From positions 61,916 to 125,915 of the forward strand of contig CAVVDR010000007.1 of assembly GCA_963746955.1 (NCBI GenBank): 64,000 nt of DNA, read 5' to 3'. The notes under the pieces were generated by a model. The model saw only the letters and a list, made by a program, of their open reading frames with translations, did no database searches and was not told where the DNA came from. The first letter of the stretch is position 1, and each line of letters opens with the position of its first letter. This DNA is from DASQBT01 sp963746955 (GTDB taxonomy: Bacteria > Pseudomonadota > Gammaproteobacteria > Burkholderiales > Thiobacillaceae). The position numbers were made by a program, and so were the translations under genes. This document shows positions 9,447-18,117 of the stretch, piece after piece.

Positions 9447-10001
9447 ATGGACACCGCCAAACTGTACAGACAGCTCATCCAGAGCGCCGGGGAAGACGTC
9501 ACGCGCAACGGCCTGATTAAAACGCCGGACCGCGCCGCCGCCGCGTTTGAATTCCTGACGCAAGGCTATACACAATCGCTGGAAGATCTGCTCAACGATG
9601 CCGTGTTCGATTCGGACAACAACGAAATGGTCATCGTCAAGGACATCGAACTCTATTCAATGTGCGAGCACCACCTGCTGCCGATCGTTGGCAAAGTGCA
9701 CGTGGCCTACCTGCCGCTGGGCAAAGTGATCGGCCTGTCAAAGATCGCGCGCATCTCCGACATGTATGCGCGCCGCCTGCAGATTCAGGAACAGCTCACC
9801 ACCCAGATTGCCGAAGCCATCCAGACCGCCACCAACGCAGCGGGGGTCGGCGTCGTCATCGAAGCCCAGCACTTCTGCATGATGATGCGCGGCGTGCAAA
9901 AACAGAATTCGTGGACCATCACCTCGATGATGCTGGGCGCGTTTCGGGACAACGACCGAACCCGGCAGGAGTTTTTGCAGTTGATTGGGAAGAGGAGTTG
10001 A
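9447..10001 (+). CDS. folE: GTP cyclohydrolase I (type IA)
   Basis: FolE converts GTP to 7,8-dihydroneopterin triphosphate, the first step of tetrahydrofolate synthesis. The 184-residue length is normal. The zinc-site motif MCEHHLLP is near residues 72-79, and the later EAQHFCMMMRG block supplies the third ligand, a Cys. The ATG at 9447 follows AAGGA at 9434-9438. The gene is convergent with the DUF4238 gene, with 23 bp between the two stops. Identification is secure. Confidence 0.97.
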   Translation: MDTAKLYRQLIQSAGEDVTRNGLIKTPDRAAAAFEFLTQGYTQSLEDLLNDAVFDSDNNEMVIVKDIELYSMCEHHLLPIVGKVHVAYLPLGKVIGLSKIARISDMYARRLQIQEQLTTQIAEAIQTATNAAGVGVVIEAQHFCMMMRGVQKQNSWTITSMMLGAFRDNDRTRQEFLQLIGKRS

Positions 10002-10024
10002 ATGCCCGATCTTCATTGACCGTA

Positions 10025-11080
10025 TCAGGGCAGAACTGGGTGTTCCGCTTTACTCTGTTCTTGATGCCATCTATCCCATTGCGCCTGCTCATTTTGATAC
10101 TGCTCTTGGCTGACTACTCTAAGACGTAATTTTTCAACTTCACTTTCTACATGGCTCGAAATGATCATTCTATGCGCATGCCTAGCAATGATTCTACGCA
10201 GACCTTCAAATTTGGATATTGATAGCTTCGTGCCACGTAAAGGTATATCTCGATGACCAATTTGAGTATACAAAATATGGTAAGGGCTTAATGGCATAAA
10301 TATCTCTGTACCATTGCTACCCCATCCTCCACCAAAATCATATTCGCCATTTGCTTGATAGTTCAGTTTGACCACAGGCGCATCGCTTGTGAACCACTTA
10401 TAGCCTTTAGGCGCCATAAGAATTGTCCAGCGATTCTGATTCAGAATATCGACGACCCCTGTCAGAAGCTGTCGCATTTCATAAATCCAGTAACTCCGAC
10501 CTATAGTTATCTCCGCCCTCAACTTACCAAATTCGTCTCCCGGTTCCAATTCAGTGCTTACACGCAAAGGGAGATAGTCGCTGTTAGGCGCGACTGACTG
10601 GGGTAGCTTTGTCCCTGATTTAACCGCCAGACTATAGGCATTAACCGCTTTCGGCAGTTCATCTTTGAGAAGCTTCGAAGCCATTTCCTCCCAACGCGGT
10701 CTGCTCCTGAAAAAATGTGCTGGAGTGCGCACATCTTGTGCAGCAAGAAAACGGGCCAAGGATATCCAATCGTCTCTTGATAGTCGGTGGCCAGTGGTGG
10801 CTTTTTGAATCGCATTCTCAGCAGGGGTTTCAAATTCCCTGCTCAACCATTTTTCAAATTCGTCGGTCTCGCGCCCACCTACAATACGTGTGTAAAGATG
10901 CCGATGGTATGCAACACCACCTGGCGACACAGCCTTCCATAGCTGGACATTGGGATGTGAAACCAGCGTCCTATAAGCGTAAACCTTGCCACCCTGTTGA
11001 GAAAAGCGCTTGAGATAAACCTCAGGGACATAATGGTTCTCAACATGAAACTCTGAGTCAGATGTAGTCGCGCGTTTCAA
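10025..11080 (-). CDS. DUF4238 domain-containing protein
   Basis: A 351-residue protein. The N-terminal HYVPEVYLKRFS is the signature of DUF4238, a family of unknown biochemical function. The start chosen is TTG (11080-11078), preceded at suitable distance by AAGG; no ATG is available before the conserved HYVPE block. The DNA is visibly richer in A and T than folE or the aminopeptidase gene on either side, and repeats lie directly upstream, both consistent with recent acquisition. Families like this are often scattered among accessory genes, but no partner gene is present here. Function is not assigned. Confidence 0.8.
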   Translation of the reverse strand: MKRATTSDSEFHVENHYVPEVYLKRFSQQGGKVYAYRTLVSHPNVQLWKAVSPGGVAYHRHLYTRIVGGRETDEFEKWLSREFETPAENAIQKATTGHRLSRDDWISLARFLAAQDVRTPAHFFRSRPRWEEMASKLLKDELPKAVNAYSLAVKSGTKLPQSVAPNSDYLPLRVSTELEPGDEFGKLRAEITIGRSYWIYEMRQLLTGVVDILNQNRWTILMAPKGYKWFTSDAPVVKLNYQANGEYDFGGGWGSNGTEIFMPLSPYHILYTQIGHRDIPLRGTKLSISKFEGLRRIIARHAHRMIISSHVESEVEKLRLRVVSQEQYQNEQAQWDRWHQEQSKAEHPVLP

Positions 11081-11103
11081 ACAGAATTACCTTGGTCACA
11101 AAC

Positions 11104-11340
11104 ATTTTGGTTTTGATTTCCTCCCTTCATCCCCGCCGAAGACTGGCGGGCGGAGCAATGCGGCCCAGCATGTCCGAGCCCCGCTCACATCTGGAATCAA
11201 ACAAATGTGGGGCGAGTTCTGCGCCGCCCGCCCGGCAGGCTCTGGCTGAGGGAGCCGAAGGCCGGGGATGTGAGGTCGCCTTTTCTTTGCTTACTTTTCT
11301 CTTGCGAAGCAAAAGATAAGTAACTTGCCGCCGGGCAATC
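11104..11340. repeat. Dispersed intergenic repeat with hairpin
   Basis: This GC-rich stretch between the DUF4238 gene and the aminopeptidase gene has no plausible gene, although short frames are open on both strands. Around 11290-11322 there is an imperfect hairpin (TACTTTTCTCTTGC pairing with GCAAAAGATAAGTA, two mismatches) followed by GCCGCCGGG. The pattern resembles a dispersed non-coding repeat I know from other beta- and gammaproteobacterial genomes; copy number in this genome cannot be seen from one window. Confidence 0.5.
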
Positions 11341-11360
11341 CCCGGCCAAATGATTTTAAT

Positions 11361-11398
11361 ACCCCCTCACCCTGGCCCTCTCCCGCGAGGGGAGAGGG
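11361..11398. repeat. REP-like palindromic element (copy 1)
   Basis: CCCCCTCACCC is followed by CCCTCTCCC, a short loop and GGGGAGAGGG, forming a strong hairpin. The same family occurs inverted inside pbpC at 36073-36118, and a related element occurs near 50096. It lies just beyond the aminopeptidase stop codon and could also help end that transcript. Confidence 0.65.
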
Positions 11399-11408
11399 AA
11401 TAATTTCT

Positions 11409-12893
11409 CTACTTCAAACTCTCCAGCATCGCCACCCCCCACGCCACCCCAAACCCCGTCTGCTCGCCCGACACCGCGCCCAGCCCGCCCTTGCAGGCGC
11501 TGGCGGACAGGTCCATGTGCAGCCATGGGCCATCGCCGGCAAAGCGCGACAGGAAACGCGTCGCCAGGATGTGGTCGGCCCCGCCTTCCAGAGTGCACTG
11601 CTTGACATCGGCAATGGTGGAATCAAGGCTGGTGTCGTAATCCTGCGGGTAAGGAAACACAACCAGGCGTTCGCCGCTGGCAGTTGCGGCACGCGAAGCC
11701 TGATGCGCTAGCTCGCTGGAAGTAGCGAAGATGCCGGACATGCGGCTGCCGAGCGCAGCGTGCATGCTGCCGGTGAGCGTGGCGAAGTCGGCAATGAGGT
11801 CGGGCTTGCCGCGTGAAGCCAGCGTGAGCGTATCTGCGAGCACCATGCGGCCTTCGGCGTCGGTGTGCATGACTTCGATGGTGGTGCCGTTGAGCGCCTT
11901 CACCACTTCGTTCTGTCGGTAGGCCTGCGGGCTGATGTGGTTTTCGGCCAGGGCCAGCCAGCCGTCGATTGCGACCGGCAGTTTCAGTTTCGATGCTGCG
12001 GCCATGATGCCCAGCACCACGGCCGAGCCGTTCATGTCCTCGTGCATGCCGTGCATGTATTTGGCGGGCTTCAGATTGTGGCCGCCGGTATCAAAGCAGA
12101 TGCCCTTGCCCACCAGGGCGATCTTCTTCGTCTTTTTCTGATTCCTGATCCCAGCTCCCTGATACCTGACATGCACGATTGCGGCATCCCTGGCGGGCGA
12201 GCCCTGAGCGACCGCGCAGAACGCGCCCGCGCCCAATTTCTTCAACTTGTCGAAACCGTATTCCTCGACTGACCAGCCGTAGGTTTTCGCCAGCGCCTTG
12301 ACGCGCTTGCGGTATTCACCCGGCGTCAATTCGTTGGGCGGCAGCACGGTCAGGCTGCGGGTCAGCGTGTTGCCCTCGGCAATCGCCTGAGCCTCATTCA
12401 CGCCGCAACCGGAAACACCAAACAGCACCGCTTTCTTTAGCGCCTTGGCGGTGGCTTTGGATTTATGCGCCGGCAAGGGTTGGGCATTGACGGCGAGCAC
12501 GTAGGCCGCATCGTGCCCGGTCTGTTTGCGGAAATCCGCATCGCCGATAATGGCCACCGCAGCGGATTCCGGCTTCTCGGACGCCAGGCATTCCCAGGCT
12601 TTGCGGATCTGCGTATGACGTTCGAATGTCTGCGCCTGGCCATCGACCATGGCATAGGCCAGCAATGTTCCATCGATCTCGACCGAGACGGGCGACTTGG
12701 CGATTTCCGCTATCTTGGCTTCGCGCCTCTTCAGCGCGGCCTTCAATGCATCCAGGCCGGGCACGGACGGCAGGGTCTTGGCCTTGGGCATCAGGACCAG
12801 CACATGAGAGAAGACGGACAAATCTTTCGCGGAAAAATCGGTTTTCTTTTCGGTTATTGCAATTGCCATGTTTAGATTCCAGACGAAGTTCAT
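11409..12893 (-). CDS. Leucyl aminopeptidase family (M17) protein
   Basis: A cytosolic di-metal aminopeptidase of family M17, 494 residues, removing N-terminal residues from peptides. The catalytic signature appears as HTDAEGR (canonically NTDAEGR), and the metal and lysine block as KGICFDTGG. The N-terminal third is the non-catalytic macro-like domain. The start is uncertain: MNFVWN at 12893 or MAIAIT at 12869; neither has a good ribosome-binding site. The gene is divergent from the pyruvate dehydrogenase operon, and the 77 bp between holds GATAAT as a possible -10 for one of them. The His for Asn change in the signature is a mild oddity. Confidence 0.88.
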   Translation of the reverse strand: MNFVWNLNMAIAITEKKTDFSAKDLSVFSHVLVLMPKAKTLPSVPGLDALKAALKRREAKIAEIAKSPVSVEIDGTLLAYAMVDGQAQTFERHTQIRKAWECLASEKPESAAVAIIGDADFRKQTGHDAAYVLAVNAQPLPAHKSKATAKALKKAVLFGVSGCGVNEAQAIAEGNTLTRSLTVLPPNELTPGEYRKRVKALAKTYGWSVEEYGFDKLKKLGAGAFCAVAQGSPARDAAIVHVRYQGAGIRNQKKTKKIALVGKGICFDTGGHNLKPAKYMHGMHEDMNGSAVVLGIMAAASKLKLPVAIDGWLALAENHISPQAYRQNEVVKALNGTTIEVMHTDAEGRMVLADTLTLASRGKPDLIADFATLTGSMHAALGSRMSGIFATSSELAHQASRAATASGERLVVFPYPQDYDTSLDSTIADVKQCTLEGGADHILATRFLSRFAGDGPWLHMDLSASACKGGLGAVSGEQTGFGVAWGVAMLESLK

Positions 12894-12970
12894 ACATTGA
12901 AGGGGCCCGAGCTTTCCGGGATAATAGCGCGTTTGCTCAAACCCCCGCTCCCGTATCAGAAGGGCTATTC

Positions 12971-13969
12971 ATGAAACTGGAAGACAAGAAACGCGTGCTG
13001 AGGGAAATGGTGGTCCACCGCCGCTTCGAAGAGCGCTGCTACCAGGCCTATATCGAACGCAAGATCGGCGGTTTCCTGCATCTCTATCCCGGACAGGAGG
13101 CGTGCTGCAACGGAGTGATGGAAGCGGCGCGGCCTGGTTATGACTACGTGATCACCGGCTACCGCGATCACATCCACGCGATAAAATGCGGCGCCGATCC
13201 CAAGCGGGTGATGGCCGAACTGTATGGCAAGGAAACCGGCTCCTCCAAAGGTCGCGGCGGTTCCATGCACATCTTCGACGCCGAGCATCACTTCATGGGC
13301 GGCTACGCGCTGGTGGGCGGTCCCTTTCCACTCGCTGCCGGGATTGCGAAAGCCATCCAGCTCAAGGGCGGCGACGAAATCGCCATCTGCTTCCTGGGCG
13401 ACGCGGCCAATAATCAGGGAACCTTCCACGAAACCATGAACATGGCCGCGCTGTGGAGTCTGCCAGTGCTGTTCGTGTGCGAGAACAACCTTTACGGCAT
13501 CGGCACCGCCATTGAACGCTCCACCGCCGTCGTTCACCAGCACAAGCGGGTGAGCGGCTACGGCATCGAGGCGGCGGAAACCGACGGCCAGGATATCGAG
13601 AAGGTGCATGACGCAGCCAAGCTTGCAGTCAACCATGTGCGCACCCGCAAAGGCCCCTACTTCCTGGAACTGATGACCTACCGCTATCGCGGCCATTCCA
13701 TGTCCGACTCGCGCGGCTATCGCAGCCGAGAAGAGGAAGAAATGTGGAAGCAGCGCGATCCCATCTTCATCCTGCGCGACCGCCTGATTGCCGAAAAAGC
13801 CATGACCATGGCCGACTATGAGGCGATCGAGAAGGAAGTCGACCAATACATTGAAAACGAGGTCATCAGGTTTGCCGAAGAATCTCCCGAGCCCAAGCCT
13901 GAGGAACTGGAGAAATACGTATTTGCCGAGCGCGACACCCAGCGGCGCTGGCTGACCGGCCAGGCCTGA
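12971..13969 (+). CDS. pdhA: Pyruvate dehydrogenase E1 component, alpha subunit
   Basis: The thiamine-diphosphate-binding half of an alpha2-beta2 E1, which decarboxylates pyruvate and passes acetyl to the lipoyl arms of E2. It is 332 residues from the ATG at 12971, which aligns with family starts; the frame is open for 115 codons upstream but that sequence is unlike the family. The ThDP motif runs from GDAANNQG to CENN, with Ala where the family usually has the second Gly of GDG. The phosphorylation-loop region YRGHSMSD is present. The next gene encodes E1 beta 45 bp on, and the E2-E3 fusion follows. Use of the alpha/beta type instead of homodimeric AceE is notable for a proteobacterium. Confidence 0.93.
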   Translation: MKLEDKKRVLREMVVHRRFEERCYQAYIERKIGGFLHLYPGQEACCNGVMEAARPGYDYVITGYRDHIHAIKCGADPKRVMAELYGKETGSSKGRGGSMHIFDAEHHFMGGYALVGGPFPLAAGIAKAIQLKGGDEIAICFLGDAANNQGTFHETMNMAALWSLPVLFVCENNLYGIGTAIERSTAVVHQHKRVSGYGIEAAETDGQDIEKVHDAAKLAVNHVRTRKGPYFLELMTYRYRGHSMSDSRGYRSREEEEMWKQRDPIFILRDRLIAEKAMTMADYEAIEKEVDQYIENEVIRFAEESPEPKPEELEKYVFAERDTQRRWLTGQA

Positions 13970-14014
13970 CAAATGGTCGTGGCGACTGCGCGACACCGTC
14001 TTTAAGGAAACAAC

Positions 14015-14998
14015 ATGGCAGAAATGATGTACTGGGAAGCCATTCAGCGCGCCCATGACGAAGAGATGGCCCGCGATCCTCTGGTGATCTGCATGGGCGA
14101 GGACATCGGCGTGGCGGGCGGCACCTACAAGGCCACCAAAGGCCTGTATGACAAGTACGGTCCGCTGCGCGTGATCGACACCCCGATTTCGGAAAACTCC
14201 TACACCGGGCTGGGGATAGGCGCGTCCTACCTTGGCGTGCGGCCCATCATCGAAATCATGTCGGTCAATTTCGCCTGGCTGGCGATGGACCAGATGTTCA
14301 ACTCCGCCGCCAAGGTGCGCTACATGTCCGGCGGCCAGCTTGCCGCTCCAGTGGTGATCCGCTCCGCCGGCGGCACCGCCCACCAGCTCGGGGCGCAGCA
14401 TTCGGCGCGCATGGAAAAGGTCTTCATGGGGATCGCCGGCCTGCGCGTGGTCACGCCATCCAGTCCCAAACAGGCCTACGGCCTGCTCAAGTCCGCGGTG
14501 CGCTGCGACGACCCGGTGTACATCAACGAGCACGAGCTGATGTACAACATGAAGGGCGACGTACCGGACACAGAATACTTCCATCCACTGGAAGGCTCCG
14601 AAGTCACCCGTTCCGGCACAGACGTCAGCCTGTTCGGCTACAACGTCTCTCTACACTGGTGCCTGAAGGCGGCAGAGATACTCGACAAGCAGTACGGCAT
14701 CTCGGCCGAAGTGGTGGACCTGTACTGTCTGTCTCCGCTGGACCGGAATGGTATACGCCAGTCCGTGGCCAAGACCCACCGCGCAGTGGTGGCGGGAGAG
14801 GACGAGGCACCGGTTTCGGTCGGCTCCGAAGTCATCGCCATCATCAACGAAGAATGCTTCTTTGACCTGGATGCGGCCCCGATCCGGATCAACGCCGCGA
14901 CGGTGCCCCAACCCTACAACCACAACCTGGAAATGGCCGCCATCCCTGATCATGAAGACGTGGTGAGCGCGGTGCTGCGGCTGTTTGGCAAGGCGTAA
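14015..14998 (+). CDS. pdhB: Pyruvate dehydrogenase E1 component, beta subunit
   Basis: The second half of the alpha2-beta2 E1, 327 residues. MGEDIGVAGGTYKAT near the N-terminus contains the Glu expected to activate ThDP, and the C-terminal transketolase domain ends in the usual NHNLEMAAIPD block. AAGGAA lies just before the ATG. It follows pdhA by 45 bp and precedes the E2-E3 fusion by 122 bp containing a nested inverted repeat. A branched-chain or acetoin complex is the alternative, but operon content favours pyruvate. Confidence 0.93.
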   Translation: MAEMMYWEAIQRAHDEEMARDPLVICMGEDIGVAGGTYKATKGLYDKYGPLRVIDTPISENSYTGLGIGASYLGVRPIIEIMSVNFAWLAMDQMFNSAAKVRYMSGGQLAAPVVIRSAGGTAHQLGAQHSARMEKVFMGIAGLRVVTPSSPKQAYGLLKSAVRCDDPVYINEHELMYNMKGDVPDTEYFHPLEGSEVTRSGTDVSLFGYNVSLHWCLKAAEILDKQYGISAEVVDLYCLSPLDRNGIRQSVAKTHRAVVAGEDEAPVSVGSEVIAIINEECFFDLDAAPIRINAATVPQPYNHNLEMAAIPDHEDVVSAVLRLFGKA

Positions 14999-15013
14999 GA
15001 ATGTTTGTGAAGG

Positions 15014-15103
15014 AAGGGGGAAGGGAGATACCCACCCCACGCCTTTGGCGTGACCCACCCTGCCGGGAGGGTATCCCCCTTCACCCTTTACCCTTCCCCC
15101 TTC
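15014..15103. repeat. Nested inverted repeats between E1 beta and the E2-E3 gene
   Basis: Three nested pairings are visible: GGGGGAAGGG (15016-15025) with CCCTTCCCCC (15091-15100), GATACCC (15027-15033) with GGGTATC (15069-15075), and the central hairpin CACGCC-TTT-GGCGTG (15039-15053). No T-run follows, so it is not a normal terminator. In mRNA it would form a long structure between two operon genes. Confidence 0.75.
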
Positions 15104-15120
15104 ACCAGTAGGCAAAAACC

Positions 15121-18114
15121 ATGTCCCAACATTCCGTCATAAGCATGCCCCAGCTTTCGGACACCATGACCGAAGGCGTGGTGGTGACCTGGGAAAAACA
15201 GCCCGGTGACCGGGTCGAGCGCGGCGACATCGTGGCGACGGTGGAAACCGACAAGGCCATCATGGACGTGGAAGTATTCAAGGCCGGTTTTCTGGCCGGT
15301 CCCCTGGCCGAAGTGGGCAGCACCATCCCGGTTGGCGGAGCACTCGCCTACATCACCGACACGCCGGGAGATGTAGCCATCGCGGCAGACGAGCTGGTGG
15401 AAGAAAAAGCCCAGACGGAAATGATTCCGCATCATGCCGGCACGCCCGTCATCATGCCCCAGTTGTCGGACACCATGACCGAAGGCGTGGTAGTGACCTG
15501 GGAAAAGGGTGTCGGCGACCCCATCAAGCGCGGCGACATCGTGGCGACGGTGGAAACCGACAAGGCCATCATGGACGTGGAAGTGTTTCAGGACGGTTTT
15601 CTCTCCGGTCCCCTCGCTGATGTCGGTTCGGTGATTGAGGTGGGCCACCCCATGGCCTTCGTGGTCAACGATGCGGCCAAGGTCAACAGCACCGGCGTCA
15701 CGGTCGGCGGGGATCACCGGGTCAAGGAGACCCATCCCCTGAAACCGGGCACAGGCGAGGCAAGGGCTGCCAAGCCTGCACCGGCCCGATCAAACGTGTC
15801 CATGACTGCCCCCAGCGCCGGCAGCGTCAGAGTCGCCCCTGCGCCACGCCCTGCCGCCGGGCGTCAGGCGAGCCCGTATGCGCGGCGGCTGGCGGCACAG
15901 TCGGGCGTGGACCTGAGCAAGCTGGCCGGCAGCGGCCCGGAAGCGGTAATCATCGCGGCGGACGTGGCGCGCGCCCGGCCCTCCATGGCCGAGGTTGCAC
16001 ATTCCCTGCCCCAGGTCGATGTGCCGGGCCAGGGCCGCGCGATGACCAGCATGGAGAAAGCGGTGTCGCACGCAATGACCGCCTCGCTCACCCTGCCCAC
16101 CTTCCATGTCACGGTCAACGTCGATACGGCCAAGCTCACCGCCGCGGCGAAGGCACGCAAGGTGTCGGTCACCGTGGCAATCGCCAAGGCCTGCTCGGTG
16201 GCCATGGCTGGCTTCCCGCGCGTGAACTGGGCCTACCAGCCGGTCGACAAGCTGGTGGAGCGGTCCAACCACGACTTCGGCGTCGCGGTGAAATCCGCTG
16301 ACGGCGGGCTGGTCGTGGCCATCCTGCACGGCATCGAGCACAAGGGGCTCGAAGAACTGCAAGCGTCCTGGAATGACCTCGTGCCGCGCGCACGCGCGCG
16401 CAAGCTGGCGCCGGCTGAGTTTGCCAATCCCACCTTCACCATCTCCAACATGGGCATGTTCGGGATCGCACATTTCACCGCCATTCCCACGCCCGGCATT
16501 GCCGCCATCCTGGCAATCGCCGCCAGCGGTCCGGAGGGCACGCCATTCACGCTCACCGCCGATCACCGGGTGCTTAACGGCGCCGACGTGGCGTCCTACC
16601 TGATGCAGCTCAAGCAGACCATTGAGGCGCCTGAATCCTGGATGGAAGGCGCCGGCGCGGCAGTGGTGGAAGCGCCGCCCATCCCCGAAGGCAACTGGGA
16701 CTATCCGGTCGTCATCATCGGCGGCGGTCCCGGCGGCGAGGACTGCGCGCGCGACCTGGCCGACCACGGACTGAAAGTCGCCATGGTGCACAACGAACCC
16801 TTTCCCGGCGGCGAATGCCTGTGGCGCGGCTGCATTCCATCGAAGGCCTGGCGCGCCGCGGCCGACCGCATCCGCGACCGCGGCCATGATGGCCTGATCG
16901 GCATCGGCGGCACGCAAAGCCCGTCAATGAATTGGGGCCAGGTGGAAAACCATCGCCGCGGAGTACAGCAGGCGCGCGGGGAAATGGCGCTCAAGACCGA
17001 CAAGGGCATGAAGATCAACGTGATCGAAGGCTACGGCGAATTCATCGACGCTCACAACCTCAAGATCACTGCGCCCGACGGCGCCGTCAGCACCATGAGC
17101 TTCGGTGCAGCGGTGATTGCCACCGGCGCACCGCCTTTCGTCCCGCCCATTCCCGGCGCGCGCGAAAATCTCGCCGGCGGCGGCGTGGTCACCTCGGACA
17201 CGATCTGGAACCTGCCCAACCCGCCAAAGCGATTGGGCATCATCGGCGGGGGCGTCATCGGCGTGGAAATGGCGCAAATCTTCCGTGACTTCGGCTGCGA
17301 AATTCTGATGCTGGAAGCGCGCGATCGAATCCTCGCCGAGGTCGAGGAAGAAATCGCCAAGACGCTCATCGGCCTGCTGGAAAAGGAAATCAGCCTGGTC
17401 ACCGGCGCCGCCATCGACGGCATCTCAGGCACGCCCGGCAACATGCAGATTGCCTACAAGAACAGCGCCGGCGAGGCCCACACCTTTGACTGCGACGTGG
17501 TGCTGATAGCTACCGGCAAGCGGCCCGACACTGGCAGGCTCGGCCTCGACAAGGCCGGGGTGGAACTGGACGGCGCGGCGATCAAGGTCAGTGCCCGCGG
17601 CCAGACTTCGGCGCCCCACATCTATGCCGTGGGCGACGTGATCGGCGGCTACATGCTGGCGCACACTGCCGCCAGCCAGGGCCGGGTCGCGGCCGACAAC
17701 CTGCTGGGCCACAAGGTCGAGTACAACCCGGATCTGGATTGCGGCGTCACCTTCAGCCGGCCCCAAGCCGGCTTTGTCGGCCTTTCGTTGGCGCAGGCAA
17801 AAGCCAAGGGCATCGATGCGGGAGAAGCCAAGCTGCCCATGAGCATCGACGCCAAGGCCATGATCACCGGCGAAACCGAGGGCATGATCAAGCTGGTGGC
17901 GGACAGGGCCAGCGGCAAAATCATCGGCGTGCATTTCCTCGCGGATCATTGCGACACCCTGATCGGCGCCGGCGTGATGATGGTTGCGGGCGGGCTGACT
18001 TTGGAGCAAGTGGCCCGCGCCATCTTTCCTCACCCCACCCAGACCGAAATGTTCGGCGAACTGGCGCGCCGGCTTCTGTCCCGTTTGCGGCGCACTTCCA
18101 AAGCCAGGGCCTGA
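15121..18114 (+). CDS. Fused dihydrolipoyl acetyltransferase (E2) and dihydrolipoyl dehydrogenase (E3)
   Basis: One 997-residue polypeptide joins two enzymes of the pyruvate dehydrogenase complex. In order: lipoyl domain 1 (about 5-80, Lys45 in TDKA), lipoyl domain 2 (about 108-183, Lys148), an Ala/Pro linker, the peripheral subunit-binding domain (about 251-285), the acyltransferase domain (about 305-503, His482 in DHRVLNG), and an E3 flavoprotein from about 529. In E3 the FAD motif is GGGPGG, the redox disulfide is Cys566 and Cys571, the NAD motif is GGGVIG, and PHPTQTE carries the catalytic His and Glu. The acyltransferase motif has Asn where Asp is usual. Fusion would fix E2:E3 at 1:1. 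The two lipoyl segments share a 58-nt identical block. Confidence 0.93.
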   Translation: MSQHSVISMPQLSDTMTEGVVVTWEKQPGDRVERGDIVATVETDKAIMDVEVFKAGFLAGPLAEVGSTIPVGGALAYITDTPGDVAIAADELVEEKAQTEMIPHHAGTPVIMPQLSDTMTEGVVVTWEKGVGDPIKRGDIVATVETDKAIMDVEVFQDGFLSGPLADVGSVIEVGHPMAFVVNDAAKVNSTGVTVGGDHRVKETHPLKPGTGEARAAKPAPARSNVSMTAPSAGSVRVAPAPRPAAGRQASPYARRLAAQSGVDLSKLAGSGPEAVIIAADVARARPSMAEVAHSLPQVDVPGQGRAMTSMEKAVSHAMTASLTLPTFHVTVNVDTAKLTAAAKARKVSVTVAIAKACSVAMAGFPRVNWAYQPVDKLVERSNHDFGVAVKSADGGLVVAILHGIEHKGLEELQASWNDLVPRARARKLAPAEFANPTFTISNMGMFGIAHFTAIPTPGIAAILAIAASGPEGTPFTLTADHRVLNGADVASYLMQLKQTIEAPESWMEGAGAAVVEAPPIPEGNWDYPVVIIGGGPGGEDCARDLADHGLKVAMVHNEPFPGGECLWRGCIPSKAWRAAADRIRDRGHDGLIGIGGTQSPSMNWGQVENHRRGVQQARGEMALKTDKGMKINVIEGYGEFIDAHNLKITAPDGAVSTMSFGAAVIATGAPPFVPPIPGARENLAGGGVVTSDTIWNLPNPPKRLGIIGGGVIGVEMAQIFRDFGCEILMLEARDRILAEVEEEIAKTLIGLLEKEISLVTGAAIDGISGTPGNMQIAYKNSAGEAHTFDCDVVLIATGKRPDTGRLGLDKAGVELDGAAIKVSARGQTSAPHIYAVGDVIGGYMLAHTAASQGRVAADNLLGHKVEYNPDLDCGVTFSRPQAGFVGLSLAQAKAKGIDAGEAKLPMSIDAKAMITGETEGMIKLVADRASGKIIGVHFLADHCDTLIGAGVMMVAGGLTLEQVARAIFPHPTQTEMFGELARRLLSRLRRTSKARA

Positions 18115-18117
18115 TTT

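Noticed and set aside
11092..11319. Short frames on both strands in the 11.1-11.3 kb spacer
   Set aside because: They lie in a hairpin-rich dispersed repeat that often gives spurious open frames; no ribosome-binding site.
12965..14584. 539-codon open frame on the minus strand
   Set aside because: Antisense to pdhA and pdhB, which are certain.
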